DNA of 6,370 nt from Nitrospiria bacterium (GCA_030430725.1 JAUIKP010000197.1:1-6370); one strand, 5' to 3'; shown: positions 1-5,833, counted from the stretch's first letter. The notes: generated by a model not told the origin, from the sequence alone. Translations and numbers: made by a program.

Positions 1-119
1 CCAAATCCAAAAAGGAACACATCGGCCCCTGGATTGCACAACGGATAACGCGCATTCGACAAGAAGAAGAACGTCTCTCCCTCCAGATTCAACAAGCCGA
101 GGCAGCAAAAATTGAGTAA
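1..119 (+). CDS. 3' end of an unidentified charged protein (partial)
   Basis: The frame starting at base 3 is open from the window edge to a TAA at 117-119 and encodes about 38 C-terminal residues. The tail begins SKKEHIGPWIAQRI and continues with a Glu/Gln/Arg-rich stretch (RQEEERLSLQIQQAEAA), which looks like an amphipathic or coiled-coil helix. The biased, helix-friendly composition suggests real coding, but no family can be recognised from so little. It converges on the CBS-domain gene with about 80 bases between the two stops. A weak GATCCC/GGGAT pair lies there, but no convincing terminator. The start lies outside the window. Confidence 0.5.
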   Translation, partial: KSKKEHIGPWIAQRITRIRQEEERLSLQIQQAEAAKIE

Positions 120-200
120 ATTCGCCTGTAAAATGCCTCATCACCAGTCATCATTTCAGAGCAGAGATCCCAAACACTCCTTCATTAGGGATGAGCAAGC

Positions 201-614
201 TTATTTATCCTCTTCAGGTATTTTGAGGTCTTTCGCTACGGTCTTAAAATAGGCCAAAAGGTCTCTCACCGATATAATACCGACGATGTCTCCATTTTCT
301 CCGGTGACGGCCAAATGGCGTATTTTTCGATCGGCCATGAGATCCCGGGCATAATGGACAGACATATTTCTGTCTACGGTTATGATCGGACTGGACATCA
401 GTTCCTTCACCTTCAAGCGTTCAACTTGGGCAGGGTGTTCAGCAACCGCGCGCACGACATCTGTTTCAGTCACAATTCCGGAAAATTCAGACTCCTGCTT
501 AACCAACAAGGAACCAATCCGCTGGTTATGCATATGTGTAGCCGCTTCCTGAATGCTGGCATTTTCAGTCACAAAACTCAGATTCCGTGTCATGAATTGC
601 CCGATCGTGGCCAT
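201..614 (-). CDS. Two-CBS-domain protein
   Basis: This 137-residue protein consists almost entirely of two CBS repeats (about residues 5-60 and 70-125), which together form one Bateman module. Each repeat ends in the adenine-nucleotide-binding pattern G-h-h-[ST]-x-x-D: GIVTETD at 46-52 and GIISVRD at 112-118. Family knowledge: such modules bind AMP, ATP, NAD or S-adenosylmethionine and act as cytosolic energy or ligand sensors; no enzymatic domain is attached here. The ATG at 612-614 is firm, because AGGAGG (complement of 621-626) sits 6 bases upstream. The protein ends with a short acidic tail, PEEDK. It lies downstream of the redox protein gene on the same strand with a 125-base gap, so cotranscription is possible but not shown. 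The partner it regulates cannot be told from the sequence. Confidence 0.93.
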   Translation of the reverse strand: MATIGQFMTRNLSFVTENASIQEAATHMHNQRIGSLLVKQESEFSGIVTETDVVRAVAEHPAQVERLKVKELMSSPIITVDRNMSVHYARDLMADRKIRHLAVTGENGDIVGIISVRDLLAYFKTVAKDLKIPEEDK

Positions 615-739
615 CTCTGCCCTCCTGCTTCAAAATTGAAAACGTCTATTGTGGAGGAAATGCCAGAAAAGATCCAGATCAAAAAACACTGCCGTTTTCC
701 ATGAATTTTCCACGATAACAAGTGAAGGCGCTTGTCGTA

Positions 740-1507
740 TCAGCGGAATTCACTCTCGTTTTTCTTTAAACCACAGGCACGGGCCACTCCATCACGATAG
801 CGAAGCCAAAGGTCAAGTGTTTTTTTAATCGCGCCAAGAATTTTATCTTGATGGGAACGAGTGCCGACATAGTGGACCACCATTCCATAGGCATCATGAC
901 GATGACCGGCCTCAACCATTTGATGCGCTCGAACGAGATCCATGGCTTGGGGTGAAACCCCCTGATGCTGGACCAGGGGGTGATATTTAATCTTTTGATG
1001 AATATGCCGGGGTGCTTTGGATTTGACCGGATGGAGGAGTTCTTGACGATCATTGACGCTGCCTTCGACAAAGACCGTCAAAACGGCTGCAGCTAAGACC
1101 CAATCAGAACTAGTAGAAATTCGGTCCAACCATGACCGATAGCGCCGGGTAGCAGGTAGCAACTGAATATTCTCAAAATCGCGTAAGCGAAACCCTAACC
1201 CTTCCATCATTCTCAGAAAGAGTTCAGGATGTGAAGTCCCCAAAGAAAGCATCCCGGTATCTTCCTCATAAATATTTTCGGCTAACATTTTTCTGACTTC
1301 TAACGGAGGATTGTGCCCGTGAATCCGCGCCAGAAAAACAGGGAAGTCCCGAACATAGACGGCATATTCCTGCTGATAATGAATTTTGAGCTGCGGTTTG
1401 GACATGGATGGCCCGACGAACTGCGGCCAGGCCCAATGATGCTTCTGAGCCATGATATTCAACAATTGCAGGCGGAATTGGGTTGAGGATAGTTTTTTAA
1501 TGGACAC
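740..1507 (-). CDS. Iron-containing redox protein of the heme-oxygenase-like / CADD-TenA-PqqC superfamily
   Basis: This 255-residue protein aligns by eye with the Chlamydia protein CADD. Shared landmarks are Y-x-x-x-V/I-x-x-FP-x-x-L-A/S-x-IH (residues 48-63), LE-x-RK-x-L-x-(E/D)N (69-78) and an EE-[DN]-x-G (81-85). Candidate metal ligands, matched to CADD E81, H88, E142, H174, D178 and H181, are E81 (or E82), H93 (in HPELF), E148 (in VFVEG), H195, E199 and H202, the last three forming H-x3-E-x2-H. Family knowledge: members use a dinuclear metal site for O2-dependent chemistry, such as p-aminobenzoate synthesis in CADD and oxidative decarboxylation in UndA. The substrate here is unknown. Oddities are Glu where CADD has Asp in the last motif, and a five-residue-longer spacer between the first Glu and His. 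The start is GTG, because a stop lies just upstream in frame (complement of 1511-1513). The Shine-Dalgarno is weak (AGAAAG, complement of 1514-1519). Met19 is an alternative start. Confidence 0.85.
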   Translation of the reverse strand: MSIKKLSSTQFRLQLLNIMAQKHHWAWPQFVGPSMSKPQLKIHYQQEYAVYVRDFPVFLARIHGHNPPLEVRKMLAENIYEEDTGMLSLGTSHPELFLRMMEGLGFRLRDFENIQLLPATRRYRSWLDRISTSSDWVLAAAVLTVFVEGSVNDRQELLHPVKSKAPRHIHQKIKYHPLVQHQGVSPQAMDLVRAHQMVEAGHRHDAYGMVVHYVGTRSHQDKILGAIKKTLDLWLRYRDGVARACGLKKNESEFR

Positions 1508-1806
1508 GTCTTACTTTCTGTTAATAATTCGGTGAATGATCAATTCATCAATGCTCAGACCGAATGCACCGATTTTATAACCATTCGGATTTCAATCGAC
1601 TTTCTAAAGTCCTTGATTTTTAGAAGATTAATACCTACAAATTTAGCTATTGAGGAATTATTTCTGACTTCCATGAAGATATTGCCCGACCATTCAGAAT
1701 AGCAGGATGAGTCAATGACGCTATGTACTTAAGAAATTAAAGGATCACCCAGAAAGTACGCACAGACCTACCATAACAAAAACAAAGGTATCTCTAAACA
1801 CTCCGA

Positions 1807-1824
1807 CAAATGGGATGCCATTTG
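1807..1824. repeat. 7-bp perfect inverted repeat, 4-base loop
   Basis: CAAATGG and CCATTTG flank the loop GATG. It is a small hairpin or dyad in the long intergenic region, with no T run on either side, so it is not a terminator. It could equally be a protein-binding dyad or chance. Confidence 0.4.
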
Positions 1825-2110
1825 CGATACTACCGGCCTAAGAAGGATAGCTCGGCTAATGCAAACATCCAGTCAACTCAGCTTTTTACTCTAACCACTC
1901 GCTACGAGGCCTATAATTTTCACCGGTATATGTTCCTGGCCTCCACCCAGAATGCACATGAGGAATAAGTGAGGAGGAAGAACCCGAGCGAAAATGGGGC
2001 ATACCCGCTCAGATTCTCACTCGCTCTCCTCGCCAAGCGACTTCCGCAAATCTCCAATCCAGGGCAATAAAAATTTTGGATAGAAGCAAGATTTTTTTTG
2101 AAGTTCTTAT

Positions 2111-2142
2111 ATGGTTTTTTTATGATAATCATCTAAAACCAT
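2111..2142. repeat. 8-bp inverted repeat in AT-rich spacer
   Basis: ATGGTTTT (2111-2118) and AAAACCAT (2135-2142) are perfect inverted arms around a 16-base loop that itself contains TGAT/ATCA. A second small hairpin, GGTTTGGAT with ATCAAACC (one bulged base, loop ACA), follows at 2178-2197. Both lie 215 to 300 bases upstream of the secreted protein gene. No function can be assigned. Confidence 0.4.
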
Positions 2143-2412
2143 CCGAGAATTTGACTCGATCAGATATACATCGTATCGGTTTGGATACAATCAAACCTTC
2201 CTTAAACGTCTGGCGGACATTCCCGAGATGTAATTTCCCTGCCCGTCTCACACGCAAAACTTCATAAATTACCTGATTAATGGACACGAAGCTCCAATGG
2301 CATATGAATTGCTTTTGGCACTAATGAAATAGAATCCATCAGGGAAATGAAATATGGAATACCTCGATGGCACCAAGCCTATGGTAATCACTGAGAACAT
2401 TGGAGAGAGAAG

Positions 2413-3366
2413 ATGAGGATGAGGGAGAAAATACTCAAGAAAGGTTTTGCTAAGGTCATCCTTCGAGCTGGAGCATGGGGTATCGCTTTCGCTTTAGTGG
2501 TACCCATGGCCGGTTGGGGTCAAACCCCGTTGAACGTCTCCCAAAAAGCCGATCGGATGGTTTTAGTAGCACAACCTAAAGGCAAAAATGTCATAAAAGG
2601 ATTTGGGTATCGAGGGCTCACTTTGCCTACCTTGACGAAGCCCTCTACATTTCCAACAGCCAATATCTCACGGACGCGGAATGACACATCGACCTCGCCT
2701 TTGGACACCTTGCGAACACCGACTAATCCAAGCCTGTCAGAGGAATGTTTGGTCGATTTCTCAGATTACGATGCCTTGGATCTCTTGGGGTTCAGTACCC
2801 ATCCATACGCCGAAGATACCTTTGCCTTTACCCCCTGGTGGCACCAAGCCTGTAATGGGCTCATGTATGTCGAAGTCCGTCCTATCTGGACGCCTCTAAG
2901 CATGAGCCATTTTCATTTAGGCTATGAAAATCCACATATTACGGCTTGTCCAGGAAGCTTTAGCGAGTGGGGCATTATCCAGGATGATGGTACCTGCCAA
3001 GAAATTGACCCACGGGAAGAACCCCGAACTCTCCACCCCCATGAGGGTCACAGACCAACGCACATCTTTATGACGGATGGCGGAATCAATGACAAGAAAC
3101 CTTTTCAACTCAACCGGATTAGAGTTGAAAGCGACCAGGCCATACAGTTGTGTTACAAACCAATGCAAGAAATTGAGAGCCCTTGGGAATCTAACGGACC
3201 TGGTGGGACGACTTCTCCAGGGATTTGGTACTGCTGGAATGAACTTCCCACTGGTAATTGGGATTTATCGGATTGGACGGATCATATTACCGAAGTCAAA
3301 ATTCAAGCCAGTCACGGTAGCTTGGGCATCTATCAGATTGATGACATTGGAATTGGTATTTACTAA
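2413..3366 (+). CDS. Secreted protein of unknown function with a C-terminal beta-sandwich-like region
   Basis: I do not recognise the family of this 317-residue protein. Residues 1-19 are Lys/Arg-rich and residues 21-35 hydrophobic (AWGIAFALVVPMAGW), giving a classical signal peptide with likely cleavage near G36/Q37. Residues 70-108 are a Thr/Ser/Pro-rich linker. The mature part carries six cysteines (112, 147, 179, 195, 247, 274), an even number compatible with disulfides outside the cytoplasm. Residues 231-317 have alternating hydrophobic strands (FQLNRIRVES, AIQLCYKP, HITEVKIQAS) and end in YQIDDIGIGIY. The late hydrophobic-x-I-D-D/N-I strand is common in jelly-roll carbohydrate- or protein-binding modules; that fold is inferred. 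The ATG at 2413 is preceded by GGAG (2402-2405) at 7 bases. A second in-frame ATG at 2419 is possible. It is followed by about 500 bases without a gene, so it is probably monocistronic. Confidence 0.75.
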   Translation: MRMREKILKKGFAKVILRAGAWGIAFALVVPMAGWGQTPLNVSQKADRMVLVAQPKGKNVIKGFGYRGLTLPTLTKPSTFPTANISRTRNDTSTSPLDTLRTPTNPSLSEECLVDFSDYDALDLLGFSTHPYAEDTFAFTPWWHQACNGLMYVEVRPIWTPLSMSHFHLGYENPHITACPGSFSEWGIIQDDGTCQEIDPREEPRTLHPHEGHRPTHIFMTDGGINDKKPFQLNRIRVESDQAIQLCYKPMQEIESPWESNGPGGTTSPGIWYCWNELPTGNWDLSDWTDHITEVKIQASHGSLGIYQIDDIGIGIY

Positions 3367-3863
3367 AACGACATTCAACCATTCCTTCCCGTCCTATTTG
3401 GTTCGTCTACATCTCCAACTTCCTGGACAGGCTGGGGTATATCCGGTCACGTACTGGGATGTGGATGAAAATCAAGTACAGGAGGAAAGTCCAAAGAAAA
3501 TACAACTTTTTAGACGATACATGTTGGGGTAGGGATTCGATAGGCTGGGTACATAGCGCACAATCCCTCCTCGGATTGATCCCCATCACACCCACTCCAC
3601 TGGATAAGCAATCATCCTTCCCCATTCTATAAGGATCGCGGGTGTTTCCGGGGTCCGATTTCTTCGTGACGAGCATCACACGCCTTTGTTTCTTGATGAT
3701 GAGAAAAGACATCATCAAGACGTTCATGTTTCAAATTAATTCATTCTCAGCAGAATTCCTCCACTCATGTGTAATGCAGATATGGGGAGCGGACCTGTTG
3801 AATCATTCTTGGACCACTGGGTGGACACTCCACTTTAATGTAAAGAAAAAAGGACTCCTTAGA
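3367..3863. other. Gene-free stretch between the secreted protein and the excisionase remnant
   Basis: About 500 bases hold no supported gene. A 55-codon frame (3465-3632) has no proper ribosome binding site and no recognisable product. The frame starting with GTG at 3642 is simply the upstream extension of the excisionase-like pseudogene. The one clear structure is the 11-bp hairpin at 3691-3720. This stretch may include the outer edge of the decayed element, but no boundary repeat was seen. Confidence 0.45.
3691..3720. repeat. 11-bp perfect inverted repeat, 8-base loop
   Basis: TCTTGATGATG (3691-3701) pairs perfectly with CATCATCAAGA (3710-3720) around the loop AGAAAAGA. No T run follows on either strand, so it is not a standard rho-independent terminator. 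It lies about 145 bases upstream of the excisionase-like pseudogene start and could be an operator, recombinase accessory site or RNA hairpin of the element. Confidence 0.7.
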
Positions 3864-4067
3864 ATGTCTATGCATACCTCTATGCATCGAATACTCACCT
3901 TCAAAGAAGTTTCTGCTTATACCGGCCTGGGGGTGGGTACCCTGTATAAAATGACCGTAAGGCGACAGATTCCCTACACTAAAATGTAGCGTTTGCTGAA
4001 GTTCGAACTGACCGTTCCGGATTAGTGGATTAAATATCACACCGTCCTGCCCATGCCCAGGGGGTAG
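3864..4067 (+). pseudogene. Excisionase-family winged-helix DNA-binding protein, interrupted by two stop codons
   Basis: Starting at ATG 3864, with AGGA at 3851-3854 nine bases upstream, the frame reads M-S-M-H and then RILTFKEVSAYTGLGVGTLY and the wing region RRQIPYTKM. This is the MerR-like/AlpA/Xis helix-turn-helix signature (LT-x-KEVA-x-x-hG-h-x-x-x-TLY ... IP-x-x-K). A TAG follows at 3987-3989, exactly where these proteins have the Gly of the K-h-G-R turn. Past it the same frame continues in register as RLLKFELTVPD, another TAG (4023-4025), and WIKYHTVLPMPRG to TAG 4065-4067, matching the usual RxxKF...DxWI ending of the family. About 67 codons is normal length for such a protein. Homology on both sides of each stop shows recent point decay without frameshift. 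Known role of the family: recombination directionality factor or small regulator of an integrative element. Internal ATGs at 3870 and 3882 are alternative starts. Confidence 0.8.
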
Positions 4068-4505
4068 TTAGGAGGAAACGGAATTGGAGGCAGGATGATG
4101 ACGGATCGCTTCAGGAATGGACGAATAGATCGAAACGAGTTCCGTCAAATGGAGAGATTCCATCGTATTGCGGACCATGGGGGACGGTGCCACGATACTG
4201 AGACACACCTGATTGATATGCAAAGCGTGGTACCACGTAAAAAGGTTGCCTACTCCGCCAAGGTCCATGGTTGCCACGTTGGAAAGATTGAGGATGACGT
4301 GGCGACAGGTTCCCTGCTGGGCCTCCTCAATAAATTCCTCAAGCCTCAGGGTTTGAAGGGCATCCAGATGTCCGGAAAGAGTCAAGACTCTCGTAGTTGG
4401 ATGGTTGGAGCTATCGAAGTCCTGCATAAGAGGATTATCGGTAAGAAAGAGGAGGGAGTGGAGAGTTTTTTTGGAAAAAAGACAATTCATGGAAGGAGCG
4501 GGCAT
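4068..4505 (-). CDS. STAS-domain protein (anti-sigma factor antagonist-like)
   Basis: This 145-residue protein is a single STAS domain (about residues 38-135): RVLTLSGHLDA at 39-49, VILNLSNVATMD at 70-81, then LGGVG, SIVAPSPMVRNTME (103-116) and the terminal L-x-x-IYSSIPEAI (127-134). Family knowledge: STAS proteins such as SpoIIAA bind anti-sigma-factor kinases or act in stressosome-type partner-switching modules in the cytosol. The conserved D-S-[SA]-G motif here reads D81-L82-G83-G84, so the serine phosphorylated in SpoIIAA is absent and control by phosphorylation at that site is not possible. No kinase or phosphatase partner is in the window. The start is uncertain: ATG 4503-4505, 4488-4490 (Met6) and 4425-4427 (Met27) all lack a Shine-Dalgarno. 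Met27 places the start close to the domain, as in compact family members. The stop codon directly abuts the excisionase remnant's final stop. The gene appears intact amid pseudogenes and has its own promoter at 4591-4619. Confidence 0.82.
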   Translation of the reverse strand: MPAPSMNCLFSKKTLHSLLFLTDNPLMQDFDSSNHPTTRVLTLSGHLDALQTLRLEEFIEEAQQGTCRHVILNLSNVATMDLGGVGNLFTWYHALHINQVCLSIVAPSPMVRNTMESLHLTELVSIYSSIPEAIRHHPASNSVSS

Positions 4506-4540
4506 GTTTGATCACGCCAATCCGGACAATTGGATCAAAC
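4506..4540 (-). promoter_or_regulatory. Leader hairpin just upstream of the STAS start codon
   Basis: GTTTGAT (4506-4512) pairs with ATCAAAC (4534-4540). Inside, CCAAT (4517-4521) pairs with ATTGG (4529-4533) around a 7-base loop, leaving only a 4-base bulge. Twelve base pairs thus end at the base next to the annotated ATG on the - strand. In RNA this would cover the ribosome binding region if the ATG at 4505 is used, which favours either translational control or a start further downstream (Met27). It could also be a DNA-level operator. There is no T run for a terminator. Confidence 0.45.
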
Positions 4541-4575
4541 AGCCAATCGTGATGCCCCAACCTAGAAAAAGCTCG

Positions 4576-4603
4576 GTTAGCCTCCGTTAGATTATAGGCT
4601 AAC
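4576..4603. promoter_or_regulatory. Inverted repeat (putative operator) flanking the STAS promoter -10 box
   Basis: GTTAGCCT (4576-4583) and AGGCTAAC (4596-4603) are perfect 8-bp inverted arms with a 12-base spacer. The centre-to-centre distance of 20 bases, about two helical turns, suits a dimeric regulator. The site lies two bases before the XRE pseudogene start and overlaps the - strand -10 box at 4591-4596, between two divergent genes. This is the usual position for an autoregulatory XRE repressor operator. Binding is inferred, not shown. Confidence 0.5.
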
Positions 4604-4619
4604 GCATGAAAAATCCCAA
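4591..4619 (-). promoter_or_regulatory. Sigma70-type promoter for the STAS gene
   Basis: On the - strand, TTGGGA (complement of 4614-4619) and a perfect TATAAT (complement of 4591-4596) are separated by 17 bases. The predicted transcript starts near 4584 and would carry a leader of about 78 bases containing the hairpin at 4506-4540. The -35 box matches consensus at four of six positions. The promoter lies within the 5' end of the divergent XRE pseudogene and its -10 box overlaps the inverted repeat. Confidence 0.5.
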
Positions 4620-4860
4620 AACAGCACTAAAGCGAAAACGGCAAGCCTGAGGGCTTTCGATTCGGGCATGACCAGAACAGGACGGGGTGCACTATGTCAC
4701 CTTGGCACGGATTGAGGCGGGGCTTTATGATCCTCGCCTCACCAGGTCCCGGAAGTTGGCCGGGGCATTAGCAGTCACCGTGCCCCGAGTCATTGGCGAT
4801 CAACCGATTACTTCCCTTACACACTCAGACGAAACATCTCTTATGGGACTGACCACATGA
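4606..4860 (+). pseudogene. XRE/Cro-family helix-turn-helix regulator, interrupted by two TGA stops
   Basis: A single frame from ATG 4606 reads a basic start (MKNPKTALKRKRQA), TGA (4648-4650), GLSIRA, TGA (4669-4671), then GVHYVTLARIEAGLYDPRL and RKLAGALAVTVPRVIGD. This is the core of an XRE domain: GLSxxxLA...GVxxxTLxRIExGxxxPRLxTLxKLAxALxVxVxxLI. Both stops fall where the family has ordinary residues within helices 1-2, and the frame is kept throughout, so the gene died by point mutation, not by shift. There is no separate stop before the integrase start at 4843; the frame ends at 4858-4860, a codon shared with the integrase remnant. Family role: DNA-binding repressor or antitoxin-like regulator. 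No toxin gene is recognisable next to it. The inverted repeat just upstream is its likely former operator. Confidence 0.8.
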
Positions 4861-5698
4861 AAGGACGCATGGTACATGGATTTTTTTGTCGCGGATGACA
4901 AGAAGGAGGTACAGCTAGCATGAGGGACACCAGGGCTCAGCTCAAACGGTGGGAAACCGGAACTTAGCAAGACTTTGGCCAAGGAAGGCGAGGCCAAAAT
5001 AAAAAGGGACTTGATGATGGGAAAGATTGTCAGCAAGCGAGTCAAAAAACCAATGACATTTAAGGTACTCACTATTGCGTACCTTGAAGACTCCAAACTT
5101 CAACCCCAACGGATTTATCAGAGAATACCAGTTTGATTTACCCAACAATTCCATCCGACCGGAGCCCTACCCTTCTGAAGGCCATTCCTGAGGACAAGAT
5201 CAAGAACTTGTTAGAGGCAGGTCGTCCGAATAATGGGTATCAAGGAACAAAGTCGATTCCCTTACATTTTTCAACGGAGTTGTCGGACCTCTTTACGAAT
5301 CTGTTCAAGGACCATTCCCTCACCGGCTCACAGGTGTTCTTACGGAATGGGAATCCAATTCGATCCATGCGGGATGCTTTTAAGACTGCATGCCGGGATG
5401 CTGGCATTCAAGGATTCCGGTTTCATGATTTCCCCCCCTACAGCCATTCACCAATATGAGACGGACAGGTTTCGATCATTTGACCAACATGCGATTTTCC
5501 TGGCAAAAAACGATGGCCTGCTTTATCCGGTACAATAGCTCCGGAGGCCCAACTGCTCACCAATTTAACACTTGCCCCAAAAGGCTCTCCTCAGACGCTT
5601 CCCACTTCAGGGGAAAAACTCGCTTTAAGCTGGTGATTCAATTGGTGCCGGAGACCGGGGTCGAACCGGTACGAGCTGGTAAGCCCGAGGGATTTTAA
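4843..5698 (+). pseudogene. Tyrosine-recombinase (phage-type integrase), heavily degraded
   Basis: ATG 4843 opens MGLTT, TGA (4858-4860), KDAWYMDFFVADDKKEVQLA, TGA (4918-4920), GTPG, followed by a shifted patch (about 4933-4970). The frame then returns to register with LSKTLAKEGEAKIKRDLMMG and MTFKVLTIAYLEDSK, the N-terminal and core-binding region of island integrases. After TGA 5134-5136 the next frame carries KAIPEDKIKNLLEAGRP, then directly SIPLHFSTELSDLF, VF..NGNPIRSMRDAFKTACRDAGI and FRFHD. The segment with box I (the first catalytic Arg) is deleted. A run of seven C (5432-5438) and an extra base nearby replace the expected D-L-R-H-T of the HxxR box and shift the frame. The third frame continues from 5456 as MRRTGFDHLT...QKTMACFIRYNS, with Tyr retained but the GH of the usual GHKT altered to WQ. 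It then reads into the tRNA-Leu fragment (VPETGVEPVRAGKPEG). The enzyme cannot be active. Confidence 0.85.
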
Positions 5699-5702
5699 GT
5701 CC
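5643..5702 (-). tRNA. 3' half of tRNA-Leu(UAA); probable attachment-site core
   Basis: On the - strand the sequence runs from the anticodon loop CTTAAAA (5699-5693; anticodon TAA at 5697-5695) through the 3' anticodon-stem strand TCCCT. A class II variable arm follows (CGGGCT/AGCTCG stem with one GU pair, loop TACC), then a perfect T arm (ACCGG, TTCGACC, CCGGT), the acceptor strand CTCCGGC, discriminator A and encoded CCA (5645-5643). Upstream of the loop, pairing fails after three base pairs. The matching GCCGGAG acceptor strand is not found in the following bases, so the 5' half is missing. Family knowledge: tyrosine recombinases commonly integrate at the 3' half of tRNA genes. With the dead integrase directly next to it, this is best read as an attachment site or a disrupted tRNA, not a functional tRNA. 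Confidence 0.85.
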
Positions 5703-5763
5703 TATTCCTGCGCTTGCGTAAGACTTTGATTGAATATCAAAAAACCATTGTCGTTATTGACGA

Positions 5764-5833
5764 TTCTATTTTTTTGTCTTTCTTTTTTCTTGTCTCTCTC
5801 TATCTCGTTTTTGCCTCTTTTGGCTGTCTTTTT
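5764..5833. repeat. Polypyrimidine low-complexity tract
   Basis: About 70 bases are almost only T and C on the + strand (for example TTTTTTTGTCTTTC and CTCTCTCTATCTCG), interrupted by isolated purines. It is purine-rich on the - strand. No unit repeats regularly enough to be called a microsatellite. Confidence 0.6.

Larger units (their letters stand above)
1508..2412. other. Long intergenic region without a recognisable gene
   Basis: About 900 bases separate the redox protein gene (reading left) from the secreted protein gene (reading right). I translated candidate stretches in several frames and recognised no family. The short open frames at 1920-2132 and 2076-2267 have no ribosome binding site and lie largely opposite each other. 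The region is AT-rich with T runs around 2092-2099 and 2114-2121, and holds several small inverted repeats listed separately. A foldable stretch around 1965-2035 pairs GAGCG/CGCTC and GAGGAG/CTCCTC only loosely. The promoters of both flanking genes must lie here, but I could not identify good boxes. Confidence 0.5.

Noticed and set aside
315..704. 129-codon + strand frame
   Set aside because: It is antisense to the well-supported CBS protein, with no recognisable product.
714..741. Hairpin (GATA, ACAAG / CTTGT, TATC) at the end of the redox protein gene as a terminator
   Set aside because: It has a 2-base bulge, overlaps the stop codon and lacks a T run on the - strand.
1920..2267. Short frames on both strands in the long intergenic region
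   Set aside because: They overlap each other, lack ribosome binding sites and contain T-run-derived Phe/Lys stretches; no family resemblance.
1497..2288. 12-base direct repeat TTAATGGACACG at 1497-1508 and 2277-2288 as ends of an inserted segment
   Set aside because: About one 12-mer match is expected by chance in a window this size, the first copy overlaps the redox gene start, and no transposase-like remnant lies between them.
3465..3632. 55-codon + strand frame starting MKIKYRRKVQ
   Set aside because: There is no ribosome binding site at a proper distance and no recognisable motif; the length is within chance.
4095..4511. 138-codon + strand frame with a good GGAGG upstream of its ATG
   Set aside because: It lies fully antisense to the STAS gene, whose - strand translation matches a known domain. 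The + translation resembles nothing and the Shine-Dalgarno match is fortuitous.
5456..5698. 80-codon frame as a separate small gene
   Set aside because: Its start MRRTGFDHLT and the YNS motif are the frameshifted C terminus of the integrase. Its last 18 or so residues are a translation through the tRNA-Leu fragment.
3864..5702. CRISPR array, retron or toxin-antitoxin module in the gene-poor stretches
   Set aside because: No regularly spaced repeats, reverse transcriptase motif or toxin gene next to the XRE remnant could be found.
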